DNA of 64,000 bases from an uncultured Eubacteriales bacterium (GTDB lineage Bacteria > Bacillota > Clostridia > Christensenellales > Aristaeellaceae): assembly GCA_900320085.1 (NCBI GenBank), contig ONRC01000006.1, positions 36,505 to 100,504 on the forward strand, in the 5' to 3' direction. The translations under genes and the position numbers were made by a program. The notes under the pieces were generated by a model. That model ran no database searches. It was not told the DNA's origin and saw nothing but the letters and a program-made list of their open reading frames with translations. Shown one piece after another: positions 49,978-58,929 of this stretch. Within the stretch, counting starts at the first letter, position 1. Each line of letters begins with the position of its first letter.

Positions 49978-51246
49978 TTACTTTTTGCCGCGGGGAGCGC
50001 TCCAATCATAATTCTTCAGGTTGATGCTCAGGTGGCGGGGCAGGCCCTCAACCATCATGGGCTGGTAGTGGCCCTGAATCAGAGGACGCACATAGTCCAG
50101 GAATTCCTCGGTCACATAGTTGCCTTCCTTGTTGATCCACTTGCGCGGAACGACCTTTTCGCCGTTGGCGATGCGATGCACGTCGTACACGCCGGTGGCG
50201 CTCTGGTAAGGATCGTCGGACACGCGGTCGATCACGACCATGACGCCGGAGGAGCCTTCGTCAGCGGCCTTGACGGTGGCGCCGCCCACGTTGAAGGCTT
50301 CGTCCACGTCGATCTTGCTGGCCAGGTGGGCAGCGGCGCGCTGCAGGGTGGAAAGCTCCACGGCGCGGGTCTTGCAGCCCAGCTCGTTCTTGACCACCTG
50401 GGCCAGATAGGCGGCGGTGCCGCTCATCTGAATATGGCCGAACGCGTCGGTGGAAGCGTTTTCAGTGGCATATTCGCAGACATACTTGCCTTCCGCGGTC
50501 TTGATGCCTTCGGACACGACGGCCACGACCACGTCCTTCTTTTCCAGCAGCTTCTTCACTTCATCCACGAAGCCTTCGATGCTGAAGGGCAGCTCGGGCA
50601 GATAAATCAGATCGGGGCCTTCGCAGTCCTCGCTGCGGGACAGGGCGGCGGCGCCGGTCAGCCAGCCCGCGTTGCGGCCCATGATTTCCACGATGTTCAC
50701 GTTCTTCTTCTTGTAGGAGAAGCCCATGGCATCACAGATGATTTCCTTGGTGGAGGTGGCAATGTACTTGGCGGCGCTGCCAAAGCCGGGGGTATGGTCG
50801 GTGATGGCCAGGTCGTTGTCGATGGTCTTGGGGCAGCCGACAAACTTCTGCTTCGCGCCGGTCAGCAGGGAGTAGTCGAACAGCTTGCGGATGGTGTCCA
50901 TGGAATCGTTGCCGCCGATATAGATGAACACTTCGATATCCAGCTTATCCAGCAGCTCGAAAATGCGCTCGTAGATCGCCTTGTCCTCATGGATTTCGGG
51001 CAGCTTGTAGCGGCAGGTGCCCAGGAAAGCAGAGGGGGTGCGCTTGAGCAGCTCCAGGTCCAGTTCGTTCTTGATATGCTCGGACAGATCCACATACTGT
51101 TCGTCCATGAAGCCCTGGATACCGTAGCGCATACCGTAAACCTTGTTGTAGCCGCGTTCTTTGGCTGTCTTGAACACGCCCGCGAGGCTGGCATTGATGA
51201 CGGCCGTAGGGCCGCCGGACTGACCGACAAGTACGTTACCCTTCAT
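49978..51246 (-). CDS. pfp: Pyrophosphate-dependent 6-phosphofructokinase
   Basis: 422 residues. Interconverts fructose 6-phosphate and fructose 1,6-bisphosphate with PPi/Pi in place of ATP/ADP. PPi specificity is read from two sites: GGNDSMD (111-117), with Asp114 where ATP enzymes have Gly, and PKTIDND with Lys140 where ATP enzymes have Gly. MGRNAGWL (substrate site) is present. Strong codon bias suggests high expression. It faces the pyrophosphatase convergently, so the two PPi enzymes are neighbours. A perfect promoter lies 130 bases upstream. Confidence 0.94.
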   Translation of the reverse strand: MKGNVLVGQSGGPTAVINASLAGVFKTAKERGYNKVYGMRYGIQGFMDEQYVDLSEHIKNELDLELLKRTPSAFLGTCRYKLPEIHEDKAIYERIFELLDKLDIEVFIYIGGNDSMDTIRKLFDYSLLTGAKQKFVGCPKTIDNDLAITDHTPGFGSAAKYIATSTKEIICDAMGFSYKKKNVNIVEIMGRNAGWLTGAAALSRSEDCEGPDLIYLPELPFSIEGFVDEVKKLLEKKDVVVAVVSEGIKTAEGKYVCEYATENASTDAFGHIQMSGTAAYLAQVVKNELGCKTRAVELSTLQRAAAHLASKIDVDEAFNVGGATVKAADEGSSGVMVVIDRVSDDPYQSATGVYDVHRIANGEKVVPRKWINKEGNYVTEEFLDYVRPLIQGHYQPMMVEGLPRHLSINLKNYDWSAPRGKK

Positions 51247-51381
51247 GATGTTGCCTCATTTCTTTTTTTCTTATATATCCATTGATCACCGGAAGATGAA
51301 CAATGTATTGACTTCTGTGCGGCATGCCGCTGCCGGGCGGAACCGGACCGCGGCCCTCGTCAAATAAACCGAACCTTTGAC

Positions 51382-51410
51382 ATTATACTACCGGGATTTG
51401 TGCTTGTCAA
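51382..51410 (-). promoter_or_regulatory. Consensus promoter of pfp
   Basis: Minus strand: TTGACA (51410-51405), 17 bases, TATAAT (51387-51382): a perfect sigma-A match, with a leader of ~130 bases of unknown role before the ATG. Confidence 0.85.
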
Positions 51411-51458
51411 CCGGATTATCCCAGGTTTTGTCAAGCCTGCGCTGTACTTCCGCGGTAC

Positions 51459-51488
51459 GTATAAATCGTTTTCCGTCTTCCCATACTA
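51459..51488 (+). promoter_or_regulatory. Sigma-G-like forespore promoter of the gerA operon
   Basis: GTATA (51459-51463), 18-base spacer, CATACTA (51482-51488). Both parts fit the sigma-G consensus (gHATR ... CATWHTA), 26 bases before the ATG at 51515. It agrees with the known forespore expression of ger operons. Confidence 0.7.
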
Positions 51489-51514
51489 AAGGAAAAACGG
51501 CGGGAGGGAACGCC

Positions 51515-53047
51515 ATGCGGACAGAAGCGGACTGGGAACCGGGCAAGCCGGGCGTCATCACGGGGAACTATCGGGACAGCCTGGCCCTGATCCGGCAGGC
51601 CACCCGCGCGGAGGACAGCGAGGACGTGGTGCTGCGAGAGTTTACCGTGTTAGGCCACCCCGCCGCGCTGCTGTATGTGGACGGGCTGGTAGACAGCGAA
51701 AACGTGCAGCGCTTTTTTCTGGAACCGCTGCTGCTTGCTCATCCCGTTCCGGAGGATGAAGAACTGGATGATTATTTGGTCAATACCGTCCTGCCCCTGG
51801 CCTCCGTTTCCCTCACGTTCCAATTGTCCACCGTGCTTTCCCGGGTGTTCAGCGGCGACGCGGCGCTGATCGTGGACACCATGCCGGGCGCTTTGGTCGC
51901 GGACATGAAGGGGTTTGTGAAGCGCGGCATCGCCGAACCGGTGAACGAGTCCGTGGTCGCCGGGCCCCACGAGGGCTTTACCGAATCCCTGCGGGACAAC
52001 ACCGTGCTCATCCGCCGCCTGATGCGCACCCCCGCGCTGATCTGCGAAGCCGCGACGGTGGGGACCAAGATTCCTGCCCACGTTTGTCTATTGTATCTGG
52101 ACGGTATCGCCCGGCGGGAAAACGTTGAAGAGGTCAAGCGGCGGCTGAACGGCTGCAGCGTGGATTACGTGTCCAGCATCGGGATGCTGGAGCAATTGAT
52201 CGAGGACGACCCGGCGGCCCTGCTGCCGCAGATCGCTTGCACCGAGCGGCCCGACCGGGCGGTGAGCTTCCTATCGGAAGGACAAATCGTGATCCTGATG
52301 GAAAACGCCCCGGCTGCGCTGGCGCTGCCGGTAGGCTTTCTGCACCTGTTCCACGCCCCGGACGACACCGCCATGCGCTGGCAGTACGGCACGTTCCTGC
52401 GGCTTCTGCGGCTGTGCGGGATGGTGATTTCCCTGCTGCTGCCCGGGCTGTTCATCGCGCTGACGGTGTACCACCCGGAAGGGCTGAGCCTGTCGCTGAT
52501 GACCTCGGTGGTGGAAAGCCAGGCCAAGGTGCCCCTGTCGCTGTTTCCGTCCATGCTGATCATGGTGCTGATTTTCAGCCTCATCAACGAGGCGGGCACC
52601 CGGGTGCCCGGCGCGCTGGGGGCCAGCCTGTCCATCGTGGGCGGGCTGATCCTGGGCCAGGCCGTGGTAGAAGCGGAGCTGTTCAGCCCGCTCATTCTGA
52701 TCGTGGTAGCCCTTAGCGGCCTGGGCAGCTACGCCGCGCCGACCTTTCCGCTGACCCTGGCCCTGCGCATCGGGCAATTGATTTTGCTGCTGGCGGCGGG
52801 CTTTGGCGGCTATCCCGGCATGACGCTGGCGCTGTTCTGCCTGCTCCTGCGGGCGTTTGGCGTCACGAGTCTGCATATGCCGTATTTCTCCCCGATTGCC
52901 CCCAAACGCCCAGCTAACCCCGACCACGCTCTGCGCCTGCCCATCTGGCGGCAGCGGCTGCGGGGGGCGATTGCCAATCCGTTCCACATGAACCGCGCCC
53001 GGGTCCGGATGCGGGCGTGGGACGAACCCAACAAGGAGACGCCATGA
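51515..53047 (+). CDS. gerAA: Spore germination protein GerAA (A subunit)
   Basis: 510 residues. The N-terminal cytosolic region (1-~290) has the family blocks NVQRFFLEPLL, DTMPGALVADMKGFVKRGI, EPVNESVVAGPHEGFTESLRDNTVLIRRL and LYLDGIARRENVEEVKRRL; five membrane segments follow (LCGMVISLLLPGLFIALTVY onward). It forms the oligomeric channel of the germinant receptor in the spore inner membrane. ATG 51515 with GGGAGGG. The stop overlaps gerAB by four bases (ATGA). Confidence 0.95.
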   Translation: MRTEADWEPGKPGVITGNYRDSLALIRQATRAEDSEDVVLREFTVLGHPAALLYVDGLVDSENVQRFFLEPLLLAHPVPEDEELDDYLVNTVLPLASVSLTFQLSTVLSRVFSGDAALIVDTMPGALVADMKGFVKRGIAEPVNESVVAGPHEGFTESLRDNTVLIRRLMRTPALICEAATVGTKIPAHVCLLYLDGIARRENVEEVKRRLNGCSVDYVSSIGMLEQLIEDDPAALLPQIACTERPDRAVSFLSEGQIVILMENAPAALALPVGFLHLFHAPDDTAMRWQYGTFLRLLRLCGMVISLLLPGLFIALTVYHPEGLSLSLMTSVVESQAKVPLSLFPSMLIMVLIFSLINEAGTRVPGALGASLSIVGGLILGQAVVEAELFSPLILIVVALSGLGSYAAPTFPLTLALRIGQLILLLAAGFGGYPGMTLALFCLLLRAFGVTSLHMPYFSPIAPKRPANPDHALRLPIWRQRLRGAIANPFHMNRARVRMRAWDEPNKETP

Positions 53048-54192
53048 CAGCGCAAACGACGACGGATGTGCACAGTACGGCTCAGATGAAAGCCCAGCGC
53101 TGGAAAGCATTAGCGGAGGATCGCTGCGCATTGAGCGGGATTTCCGTATACACGCAAATCTTCATCGGTATGGCGCTGTACCTGTACGGACATGTGAGCA
53201 CGCCGGGCTATCTGTCCATCCTGCTGACGATCCCCTTTGCTTTCCTGCTTTTATTTCTGGCCCGGAGAACAGGACGGAACGCCGAGGGACAAAACGGCGT
53301 GATTGCCTGCGCAGCGGGGAAGCGGGGAACAAAAATCGTTCTTTTCCTGTTTCTGCTGCTCCATCTCATGAACGCCCAGTTGATTTTTGTGTCCCTGTGC
53401 GCCATGCTGCTGGACGCCATGCCGGAGCACAGCCTATGGAAAATGACGCTGCTGGTGGTGCCTGTGCTGGCCTGGGCCAACAGCGGACGGCAGGAGGACG
53501 CTCTTGCCCGGCTTTCTCGTTTCCTCAAATGGGTCATCTTTCTCCTGCTGCTCTCCGCCTTTCTCAGCGCCGCGCCTCATGGCCGGGCCGCGCACTTTTT
53601 CCCCGTATTAGGGTACGGCTGGAAAAGCATCGTCCATGGCGGGCTGTGGATGTGCGGTGCGGTGTGGAGCTGTGCCTGGCCGCTGTTGATGCCCCAGAAT
53701 CCCCAGACTCTTTCCCCCATGCTGACAGGCAAACGTAAAACAGTTATTCCCGTTCTGATTTCCATCCTCGCCGGATGCGCCACCATGGCGGTCAGCGTGT
53801 GGCTGATGCCCTTTTACGCCATGGCGCGGGCGGAGACCATGGGCTGGCGGCTGATGCTGGTGGCCAACATGACCCCCTCCATCCCCGCCTGGAGCACGGA
53901 GACGGTGGGCATTTTGCTGCTCTTTTTCCTGTCCCTCAGCAACAGCGTCAGCCAGGCATCGGCCCTGGCCGCGCAAATGGCGGGAAAGCGCGAATCCTCC
54001 GGATGGGTGACGCTGCTCTTGCTGCTCGCCCTCGTTCCCTGCGCCGTGATGCAGGACGCGGCAATGCAGGAAACGCTGATCCACCTGGCGTTTTGGCGCG
54101 GGCCGGTCACGCTGATCTTGCTGCTGGGGTTGTATCTTTCCAGCACAATCCAAAAAAAGAAGCGGCAAAACGGAAAGGAGCAAACACCGTGA
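53044..54192 (+). CDS. gerAB: Spore germination protein GerAB (permease-like B subunit)
   Basis: 382 residues, about ten membrane segments, of the amino acid-polyamine-organocation superfamily. The B subunit binds the germinant (an amino acid or sugar). It starts at the ATG in the ATGA overlap with gerAA, and the last four bases (GTGA) overlap gerAC. N-terminal ~35 residues are hydrophilic; core begins LSGISVYTQIFIGMALYLYG. Identity is secure from position and pattern; ligand is unknown. Confidence 0.92.
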   Translation: MTAQTTTDVHSTAQMKAQRWKALAEDRCALSGISVYTQIFIGMALYLYGHVSTPGYLSILLTIPFAFLLLFLARRTGRNAEGQNGVIACAAGKRGTKIVLFLFLLLHLMNAQLIFVSLCAMLLDAMPEHSLWKMTLLVVPVLAWANSGRQEDALARLSRFLKWVIFLLLLSAFLSAAPHGRAAHFFPVLGYGWKSIVHGGLWMCGAVWSCAWPLLMPQNPQTLSPMLTGKRKTVIPVLISILAGCATMAVSVWLMPFYAMARAETMGWRLMLVANMTPSIPAWSTETVGILLLFFLSLSNSVSQASALAAQMAGKRESSGWVTLLLLLALVPCAVMQDAAMQETLIHLAFWRGPVTLILLLGLYLSSTIQKKKRQNGKEQTP

Positions 54193-55304
54193 AACGATTG
54201 CTTCCCTTTGCTTTGCTTTGTCTGCTTTTTCTGACAGGCTGTGCGCCGCGTCAGCTGGAAGAAGAACTGCTGGTGATCGTGCTGACGGTGGACGGGCTGG
54301 AAACGGGCGACGTGACTGTGTCCGTGAAAGCGCCGCGCAATGCCTCCGGGGAGGGGGACAATGATAGATACCTCACGGTGGAGGCGACGGGCTGTTCCTT
54401 TTCCGACGCCGTGACCATGCTGAACGCCGCCACGCCCCGGCCCCTGAACTTTTCCCAGGTGCGGGAGGTCATCATCGGGGAGACCGCAGCGAAGCAGGAG
54501 AACTTCGCCCGCCTGCTCCAGCAAATCGACGCCCTGCCCCGGTTCCGCTGTTCGGCGGCGGTGATCGTGACCAAGGGAGAAGCCAGGGCCTTTTCCAAGG
54601 CGCAAAAGCCGTATCTTGGCACCCGCCTGAGCCGCTACACCGAAACAACGCTCAGCAATTACGCGGGCAAGGGCTTCACCCCGAACACCACCCTCTGCGA
54701 CGGGGTACGGGACTTGGGCTACGGCTTCTGCGACCCGCTGTTCATTTTAGGCGCGGTGAACGATTTTTCCGAGCCTGTCCCTGACACCCATAAAAAGACA
54801 CTGGACAATGAAGCGGGGGCTTTGCCGCGAAAAAGCGCGGAAGCAGTGGAGGTGTTCGGCGCGGCGGCCACCGACGGCGTGCGGGTTTCGGGCTATCTGA
54901 CCGGCTACGAAATGGCGCTGCTGCATTTGATGGAGGGCCACGTGGAAGCGCTGTCCCTGCGGGACCCGAACGGAATCGCCGTCCGCGTGGCGGCGCTGCG
55001 GCCCGCGGAAGTCCGGGTGGATGTACACCAAGACCCCATCCGCCTGTCCGTGCGGGTGTTCTGTGAAGGGCAGCATGCCCCCGGCTTTCTGCCGGATCAA
55101 GCATATCTGCAAAACCAATTGCAGACGGATATTGCCGATCTATTATCCCATCTGCAAAGTTTGCGCTGCGACGGCTTCGGCTTTGGCCGGGTGGCCGTGC
55201 GGCAGTTTTTGACCATTCAGGATTGGGAAAAGCTGGGCTGGCGGGACGCTTACTGTCAGGCAGACACAGAGGTAGAAGTGATTCTGACCCTCAGGGAAAA
55301 TTGA
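54189..55304 (+). CDS. gerAC: Spore germination lipoprotein GerAC (C subunit)
   Basis: 371 residues. Lipoprotein signal peptide with lipobox LTGC (Cys18). Family blocks in domain 1 (VIVLTVDGLETGDVTVSVKAP, HLREV-like QVREVIIGE, RQ-like PRFRCSAAVIVTKGEA) and the C-terminal domain (QTDIADLLSHLQSLRCDGFGFG...WEKLGWRDAY). The start is GTG 54189 in a GTGA overlap with gerAB, with GGAAAGGAG upstream. It completes the A-B-C receptor set. Confidence 0.93.
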   Translation: MKRLLPFALLCLLFLTGCAPRQLEEELLVIVLTVDGLETGDVTVSVKAPRNASGEGDNDRYLTVEATGCSFSDAVTMLNAATPRPLNFSQVREVIIGETAAKQENFARLLQQIDALPRFRCSAAVIVTKGEARAFSKAQKPYLGTRLSRYTETTLSNYAGKGFTPNTTLCDGVRDLGYGFCDPLFILGAVNDFSEPVPDTHKKTLDNEAGALPRKSAEAVEVFGAAATDGVRVSGYLTGYEMALLHLMEGHVEALSLRDPNGIAVRVAALRPAEVRVDVHQDPIRLSVRVFCEGQHAPGFLPDQAYLQNQLQTDIADLLSHLQSLRCDGFGFGRVAVRQFLTIQDWEKLGWRDAYCQADTEVEVILTLREN

Positions 55305-55542
55305 GGATCGCCGCTGCCGCCGCGTATCCCGGCAGGCCCAGCAGGGTCACTGATACCAGGTTGAACAGATTCAGTCCCACCCCGCCGACTGCCCCGCTGA
55401 ACAGCAGCAGCGCTGCCGCCCAGAACACTCGCCGCGTCCACCGGTACAGGCGGCTTTGCGGCTCATGCGAAAGAGAAAAAACCGTCAGCGCCGCCGCGAT
55501 CGCCGCCGTCACGCCCAGCAGCGTCCAATGCGCCTCATTCAT
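55291..55542 (-). CDS. BofA-family pro-sigma-K processing inhibitor-like protein
   Basis: 83 residues with three hydrophobic segments. The C-terminal signature VGGVGLNLFNLVSVTLLGLPGYAA matches the BofA pattern GxGLPxNxxxxxxxGxLGxPG. BofA inhibits the SpoIVFB protease that activates sigma K in the mother cell. ATG 55542 follows GGAGGAGGTGGGCGC. It converges with gerAC and overlaps its end by 14 bases. BofA genes are usually beside recR; the position here is different. Confidence 0.75.
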   Translation of the reverse strand: MNEAHWTLLGVTAAIAAALTVFSLSHEPQSRLYRWTRRVFWAAALLLFSGAVGGVGLNLFNLVSVTLLGLPGYAAAAAILNFP

Positions 55543-55577
55543 GCGCCCACCTCCTCCAATGAAGGTATGCGCAAACA

Positions 55578-55606
55578 TTGACAAACAGACCCGCGCGGTG
55601 TACAAT
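55578..55606 (+). promoter_or_regulatory. Promoter of the CofE-like gene
   Basis: TTGACA (55578-55583), 17 bases, TACAAT (55601-55606), about 40 bases before ATG 55645. Confidence 0.75.
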
Positions 55607-55644
55607 GTCTTCGTATTTTTTCCATATTATTGGAGGTAATGGCC

Positions 55645-56391
55645 ATGGGAATCATTCCTTCCCGGAACCTGGAAGATCAGCGCCGTGAACAGAACGGCAT
55701 CGTATATTTTGACCGCGGCACCGTCACCGGCAAGAACGGCCGCAAATACGACCGCTTCGCCATCCAGACCCACTTCGTCCAGCGCGGCGAAAGCCAGAAG
55801 GAGCTGGTGGAAAAGTACGTGCGGCCCCTGTACCAGGAGGGCGACGTGCTGTCCTTCGGCGCGAAGGTCATGTGCATGTGCGTGGAATCCGTCAAGACCC
55901 GCGACGAAGTGAAGCCCGGCTTCTGGGCCAATTTCCTGTGGCGCTTCGCCGGCATCAACCACACCGGCGTGGGCATGCACGAGCCCTACAAGCTGCAATT
56001 GGTCATCGACATCTGCGGCCTGCCCCGAGTGCTGTTGGCCGTGTTCTGCTCCGCTGTCACGAAGCCCTTCGGCATTCACGGCGTATTCTACAAGGTCTGC
56101 GGCAAGGGCGTCGGCGGCATCGACGGGTTCTATTTCCGTTCCAGCTTTGACGTCTACAAGGAAATGGCGCTCATTAACCCGGACAACCCGGTGGAGCTGT
56201 GCGACGACCTTTACAAGCAGACCGGCATCCCCGTCGTCCTCATGGACGCCAACGACCTCCAGCGCGACCAGCTGGGCAAGTGCCACGGCTTTCCCCTCAC
56301 CGACGAGGAGATCCAGGACGCCATGCAGGACAACCCCTCCGGTCAGGGCGACGAGCTGACGCCCCTCATCCTGATCCGGCCGTTGAAGTAA
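55645..56391 (+). CDS. CofE-like (F420-0:gamma-glutamyl ligase domain) protein
   Basis: 248 residues. Resembles the Firmicute group of F420_ligase-domain proteins: YVRPLYQEGDVLSFGAKVM, the region with HEPYKLQLVIDICGLPRVLLAV, GKGVGGIDGFYF, NPDNPVELCDDLYKQTG and VVLMDANDLQRDQLG. True CofE adds glutamates to coenzyme F420, which most Clostridia do not make, so the substrate here is unknown. ATG 55645 sits eight bases after GGAGG; an ATG at 55639 is too near. Strong codon bias suggests good expression. Monocistronic, followed by the hairpin repeat. Confidence 0.8.
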   Translation: MGIIPSRNLEDQRREQNGIVYFDRGTVTGKNGRKYDRFAIQTHFVQRGESQKELVEKYVRPLYQEGDVLSFGAKVMCMCVESVKTRDEVKPGFWANFLWRFAGINHTGVGMHEPYKLQLVIDICGLPRVLLAVFCSAVTKPFGIHGVFYKVCGKGVGGIDGFYFRSSFDVYKEMALINPDNPVELCDDLYKQTGIPVVLMDANDLQRDQLGKCHGFPLTDEEIQDAMQDNPSGQGDELTPLILIRPLK

Positions 56392-56400
56392 CGATTTTTT

Positions 56401-56464
56401 GTGGGGGAAACCGCTCTTTGTGGGCCAAAGAGCGGTTTCCCCCACTCCCCTTTCCGAGAAAGCC
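56401..56464 (+). repeat. Post-stop hairpin repeat, copy 2
   Basis: Ten bases after the CofE-like stop: perfect 20-base stem (56401-56420 with 56426-56445), loop TGGGC, then CCCCTTTCCGAGAAAGCC (56447-56464). Same order and sequence as copy 1 at 4063-4123 after dprA. Confidence 0.8.
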
Positions 56465-56479
56465 ATAAGAGGTTGCGTT

Positions 56480-57250
56480 ATGTTTAAACGTCTTTTTCTT
56501 TGCCTGATCTGCCTATGCCTTCTTCTCCCCTCCTGCTTCGCCGAAGCCGTCCCCGAATCCATGGGCATGGATTGGCAGGAAAACGACCCCTGGCCCCACG
56601 CCATCCGCAACGGCAGACGGGACGAACGCCGCGTGGCCGTCACGATGGACGACTGCTACGAATTTGAATACGTTCGAAAAACCTGGGAGCTGATCACCTC
56701 CTACGGCGGCAGCATCACCTTCTATCCTGTGGGCGACCTGCTGAAGGAAGAAAAGCTTAAGGACGCCGACAAGGAGCTGTGGCGAGCAATTGCCGCGTCC
56801 TCCAGCGAAATCGGAACGCACACCCACCACCACAACCGCATGACCAAGGAAACCCAGTTCAACCAAATCCTGTACAGCAAGTATCCCCAGCACGTGCTGG
56901 ATCATCTGCTGGGCTACCACTATCCCATCCGCTCCCTGCGCCCGCCCTTTGGCAGCCACGACGCTGTGTTCCAGAAGCAGCTGGAAAAGGTAGGCTACCA
57001 TCACGTCATCCTCTGGGACGTGGACTCCACCGACGCGGATGAAGTGAAAAAGAACGTGCAGAACGGCAGCATCATCCTGTTCCACGCCCGGAAAAAGGAT
57101 TACCTGTGCCTGGAAAAGGTGATTCCCTGGCTGGCCGAGCAGGGCTATGAGATGGTCACCATTAGCGAACTGCTGAATCTTCCGCCTCTGGAGCCGGTGG
57201 ACGAGCTGTTCGACTGGAGCGTCCGCAAGACGGAATACCTGGGAAAGTAG
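56480..57250 (+). CDS. Secreted polysaccharide deacetylase (CE4/NodB family)
   Basis: 256 residues. Signal peptide 1-~22. All NodB motifs can be traced: VTMDDCYE (motif 1, Asp-Asp kept, G changed to C), [10 protein letters not shown] (motif 2, His-x3-His), RPPFGSHD (motif 3), ILWDVDSTD (motif 4) and IILFHAR (motif 5). Metal site is therefore intact. It probably removes N-acetyl groups from peptidoglycan or another cell-wall glycan; in spore formers such enzymes make muramic lactam in cortex. ATG 56480 behind GAGG. Confidence 0.9.
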   Translation: MFKRLFLCLICLCLLLPSCFAEAVPESMGMDWQENDPWPHAIRNGRRDERRVAVTMDDCYEFEYVRKTWELITSYGGSITFYPVGDLLKEEKLKDADKELWRAIAASSSEIGTHTHHHNRMTKETQFNQILYSKYPQHVLDHLLGYHYPIRSLRPPFGSHDAVFQKQLEKVGYHHVILWDVDSTDADEVKKNVQNGSIILFHARKKDYLCLEKVIPWLAEQGYEMVTISELLNLPPLEPVDELFDWSVRKTEYLGK

Positions 57251-57257
57251 ACGAAAT

Positions 57258-57290
57258 CTTCCCGCACGATTGCGCGGGAAGGTTTTTTTT
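57258..57290 (+). terminator. Terminator of the deacetylase gene
   Basis: CTTCCCGC (57258-57265) pairs with GCGGGAAG (57274-57281), followed by eight Ts (57283-57290). It overlaps the purB promoter. Confidence 0.88.
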
Positions 57291-57298
57291 GCTATAAT
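57270..57298 (+). promoter_or_regulatory. Promoter of purB, inside the terminator
   Basis: TTGCGC (57270-57275, in the terminator hairpin), 17 bases, TATAAT (57293-57298) with an extended -10 TG directly behind the T-run. No PurR-box or guanine riboswitch was seen. Confidence 0.6.
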
Positions 57299-57344
57299 GG
57301 CTTGTGTTTCCCGAATCATGAAGTACGCAGGAGGTTGCAGCCCC

Positions 57345-58784
57345 ATGCCGGAAAATTACGAAGGTTACCTGTCCCCCTTCTCCACCCGCTACGCCAGCAA
57401 GGAAATGCAGTATCTCTTTTCCGCCCAGAACAAGTTTTCCCTCTGGCGGAAGCTATGGATCATCCTGGCCGAATCGGAGCAGGAACTCGGCCTGCCCATC
57501 ACGGATGAACAAATTGCCGAAATGAAGGCCCACCAAAATGACATCGACTTTGACGCTGCGGCGGCCTATGAAAAGAAGCTGCGTCACGACGTAATGGCCC
57601 ACATCCACGCCTGGGGCGACCAGTGCCCCATGGCCCGGCCCATCATCCACCTGGGGGCCACCTCCTGCTATGTGGGCGACAACGCCGACGTGCTGATCCT
57701 GCGGGACGCTTTGCGCCTCGTTCGCGCCCGGCTTGTGGCGGTCATCAAAGCGCTGGCCCAGTTCGCCGAAGACCACGCCGCCCAGCCCTGCCTGGCCTTC
57801 ACCCATTTCCAGTCCGCCCAGCCCACCACCGTGGGCAAGCGCGCCACCCTGTGGCTGAACGATCTGACGCTGGACCTGGAGGAAATCGACTTCTGCCTGT
57901 CCACCTTAAAGCCCCTGGGCTGCAAGGGCACCACCGGCACCCAGGCCAGCTTCCTGGAGCTGTTCCATGGGGACTTTGAAAAGGTGAAAAAGCTGGACAG
58001 CCTGATTTCCGAAAAGATGGGCTTTGCCGCCGCCGTGCCGGTGTCCGGCCAGACCTATTCCCGCAAGACCGATTCCCGGGTGCTGAATGCCCTGTCCCAG
58101 ATCGGCCAGAGCGCTCATAAATTCGCCAATGACATCCGCCTGCTGGCCCACAAGAAGGAGATCGAGGAACCCTTTGAAAAGAATCAGATCGGTTCCTCCG
58201 CCATGGCCTACAAGCGCAACCCCATGCGCTCCGAGCGCATGACGGCTCTCTCCCGCTTCCTGATCAGCAACGCCCAGAACGGGGCCATGACCGCCGCGGA
58301 ACAGTGGTTTGAGCGTACCCTGGACGACAGCGCCAACCGCCGCCTGAGCCTGGCGGAAGGCTTCCTGTGCGCCGACGCCATCCTGAGCCTGTACCTGAAC
58401 ATCGCCTCCGGGCTGGTGGTGTACGACAAGGTGATCGAAAAGCACCTGCGGGAAGAGCTGCCCTTCATGGCGACGGAAAACATCCTCATGGACGCCGTGG
58501 AACGGGGCGGCGACCGGCAGGAGCTGCACGAGCACATCCGGGTGCATTCCATCGCCGCCGCCAACGCGGTGAAGATGGAGGGCAAGCCCTGCGACCTGCT
58601 CTCCCGCATCGCCGCCGATCCCGCCTTCCAGGCCGACGAGGAAGCCCTGGAAAAGGCGCTGTTGCCGGAAAACTATATCGGCTGCGCCGCCATGCAGACC
58701 AAAGAATACCTGAACACCGTCATTTCGCCTTTGCTTTCCGCCAACCAGGACAGCGAAGTCAAGGCCCAGGAAATCAACGTGTAA
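57345..58784 (+). CDS. purB: Adenylosuccinate lyase
   Basis: 479 residues, the longer clostridial type. Cleaves SAICAR and adenylosuccinate to give fumarate in purine synthesis. Motifs: [42 protein letters not shown] and the flexible signature loop [17 protein letters not shown] with the catalytic Ser. ATG 57345 follows AGGAGG; the upstream in-frame codons lie in the terminator and promoter. Monocistronic. Confidence 0.96.
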   Translation: MPENYEGYLSPFSTRYASKEMQYLFSAQNKFSLWRKLWIILAESEQELGLPITDEQIAEMKAHQNDIDFDAAAAYEKKLRHDVMAHIHAWGDQCPMARPIIHLGATSCYVGDNADVLILRDALRLVRARLVAVIKALAQFAEDHAAQPCLAFTHFQSAQPTTVGKRATLWLNDLTLDLEEIDFCLSTLKPLGCKGTTGTQASFLELFHGDFEKVKKLDSLISEKMGFAAAVPVSGQTYSRKTDSRVLNALSQIGQSAHKFANDIRLLAHKKEIEEPFEKNQIGSSAMAYKRNPMRSERMTALSRFLISNAQNGAMTAAEQWFERTLDDSANRRLSLAEGFLCADAILSLYLNIASGLVVYDKVIEKHLREELPFMATENILMDAVERGGDRQELHEHIRVHSIAAANAVKMEGKPCDLLSRIAADPAFQADEEALEKALLPENYIGCAAMQTKEYLNTVISPLLSANQDSEVKAQEINV

Positions 58785-58803
58785 CTTGAATACACAGACA
58801 AAA

Positions 58804-58852
58804 CGGCGTGAACCCCTGCAAAATACAGGAGGCGTTCACGCCGCTTTTTTTT
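58804..58852 (+). terminator. Terminator of purB
   Basis: CGGCGTGAAC (58804-58813) with GTTCACGCCG (58834-58843), inner CCTG/CAGG stem, followed by eight Ts (58845-58852). Confidence 0.92.
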
Positions 58853-58895
58853 ATTCAATGATTGAAAAGGCACTTTACCACTACGAAAAGGTCTT

Positions 58896-58929
58896 CCAAA
58901 AGCCTTCCCCTCGCAGGGGAAGGCTTTGG
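58896..58929. repeat. Collapsed copy of the 221-nt inverted-repeat element
   Basis: Only the two terminal arms are present: CCAAAAGCCTTCCCCT, three bases, AGGGGAAGGCTTTGG, i.e. one T short in the right arm. The interior blocks are absent. Confidence 0.8.

Noticed and set aside
53775..54188. Extension of gerAC by 138 residues into gerAB
   Set aside because: A lipoprotein signal peptide begins at GTG 54189 with a good ribosome site; the extension is out-of-frame gerAB sequence.
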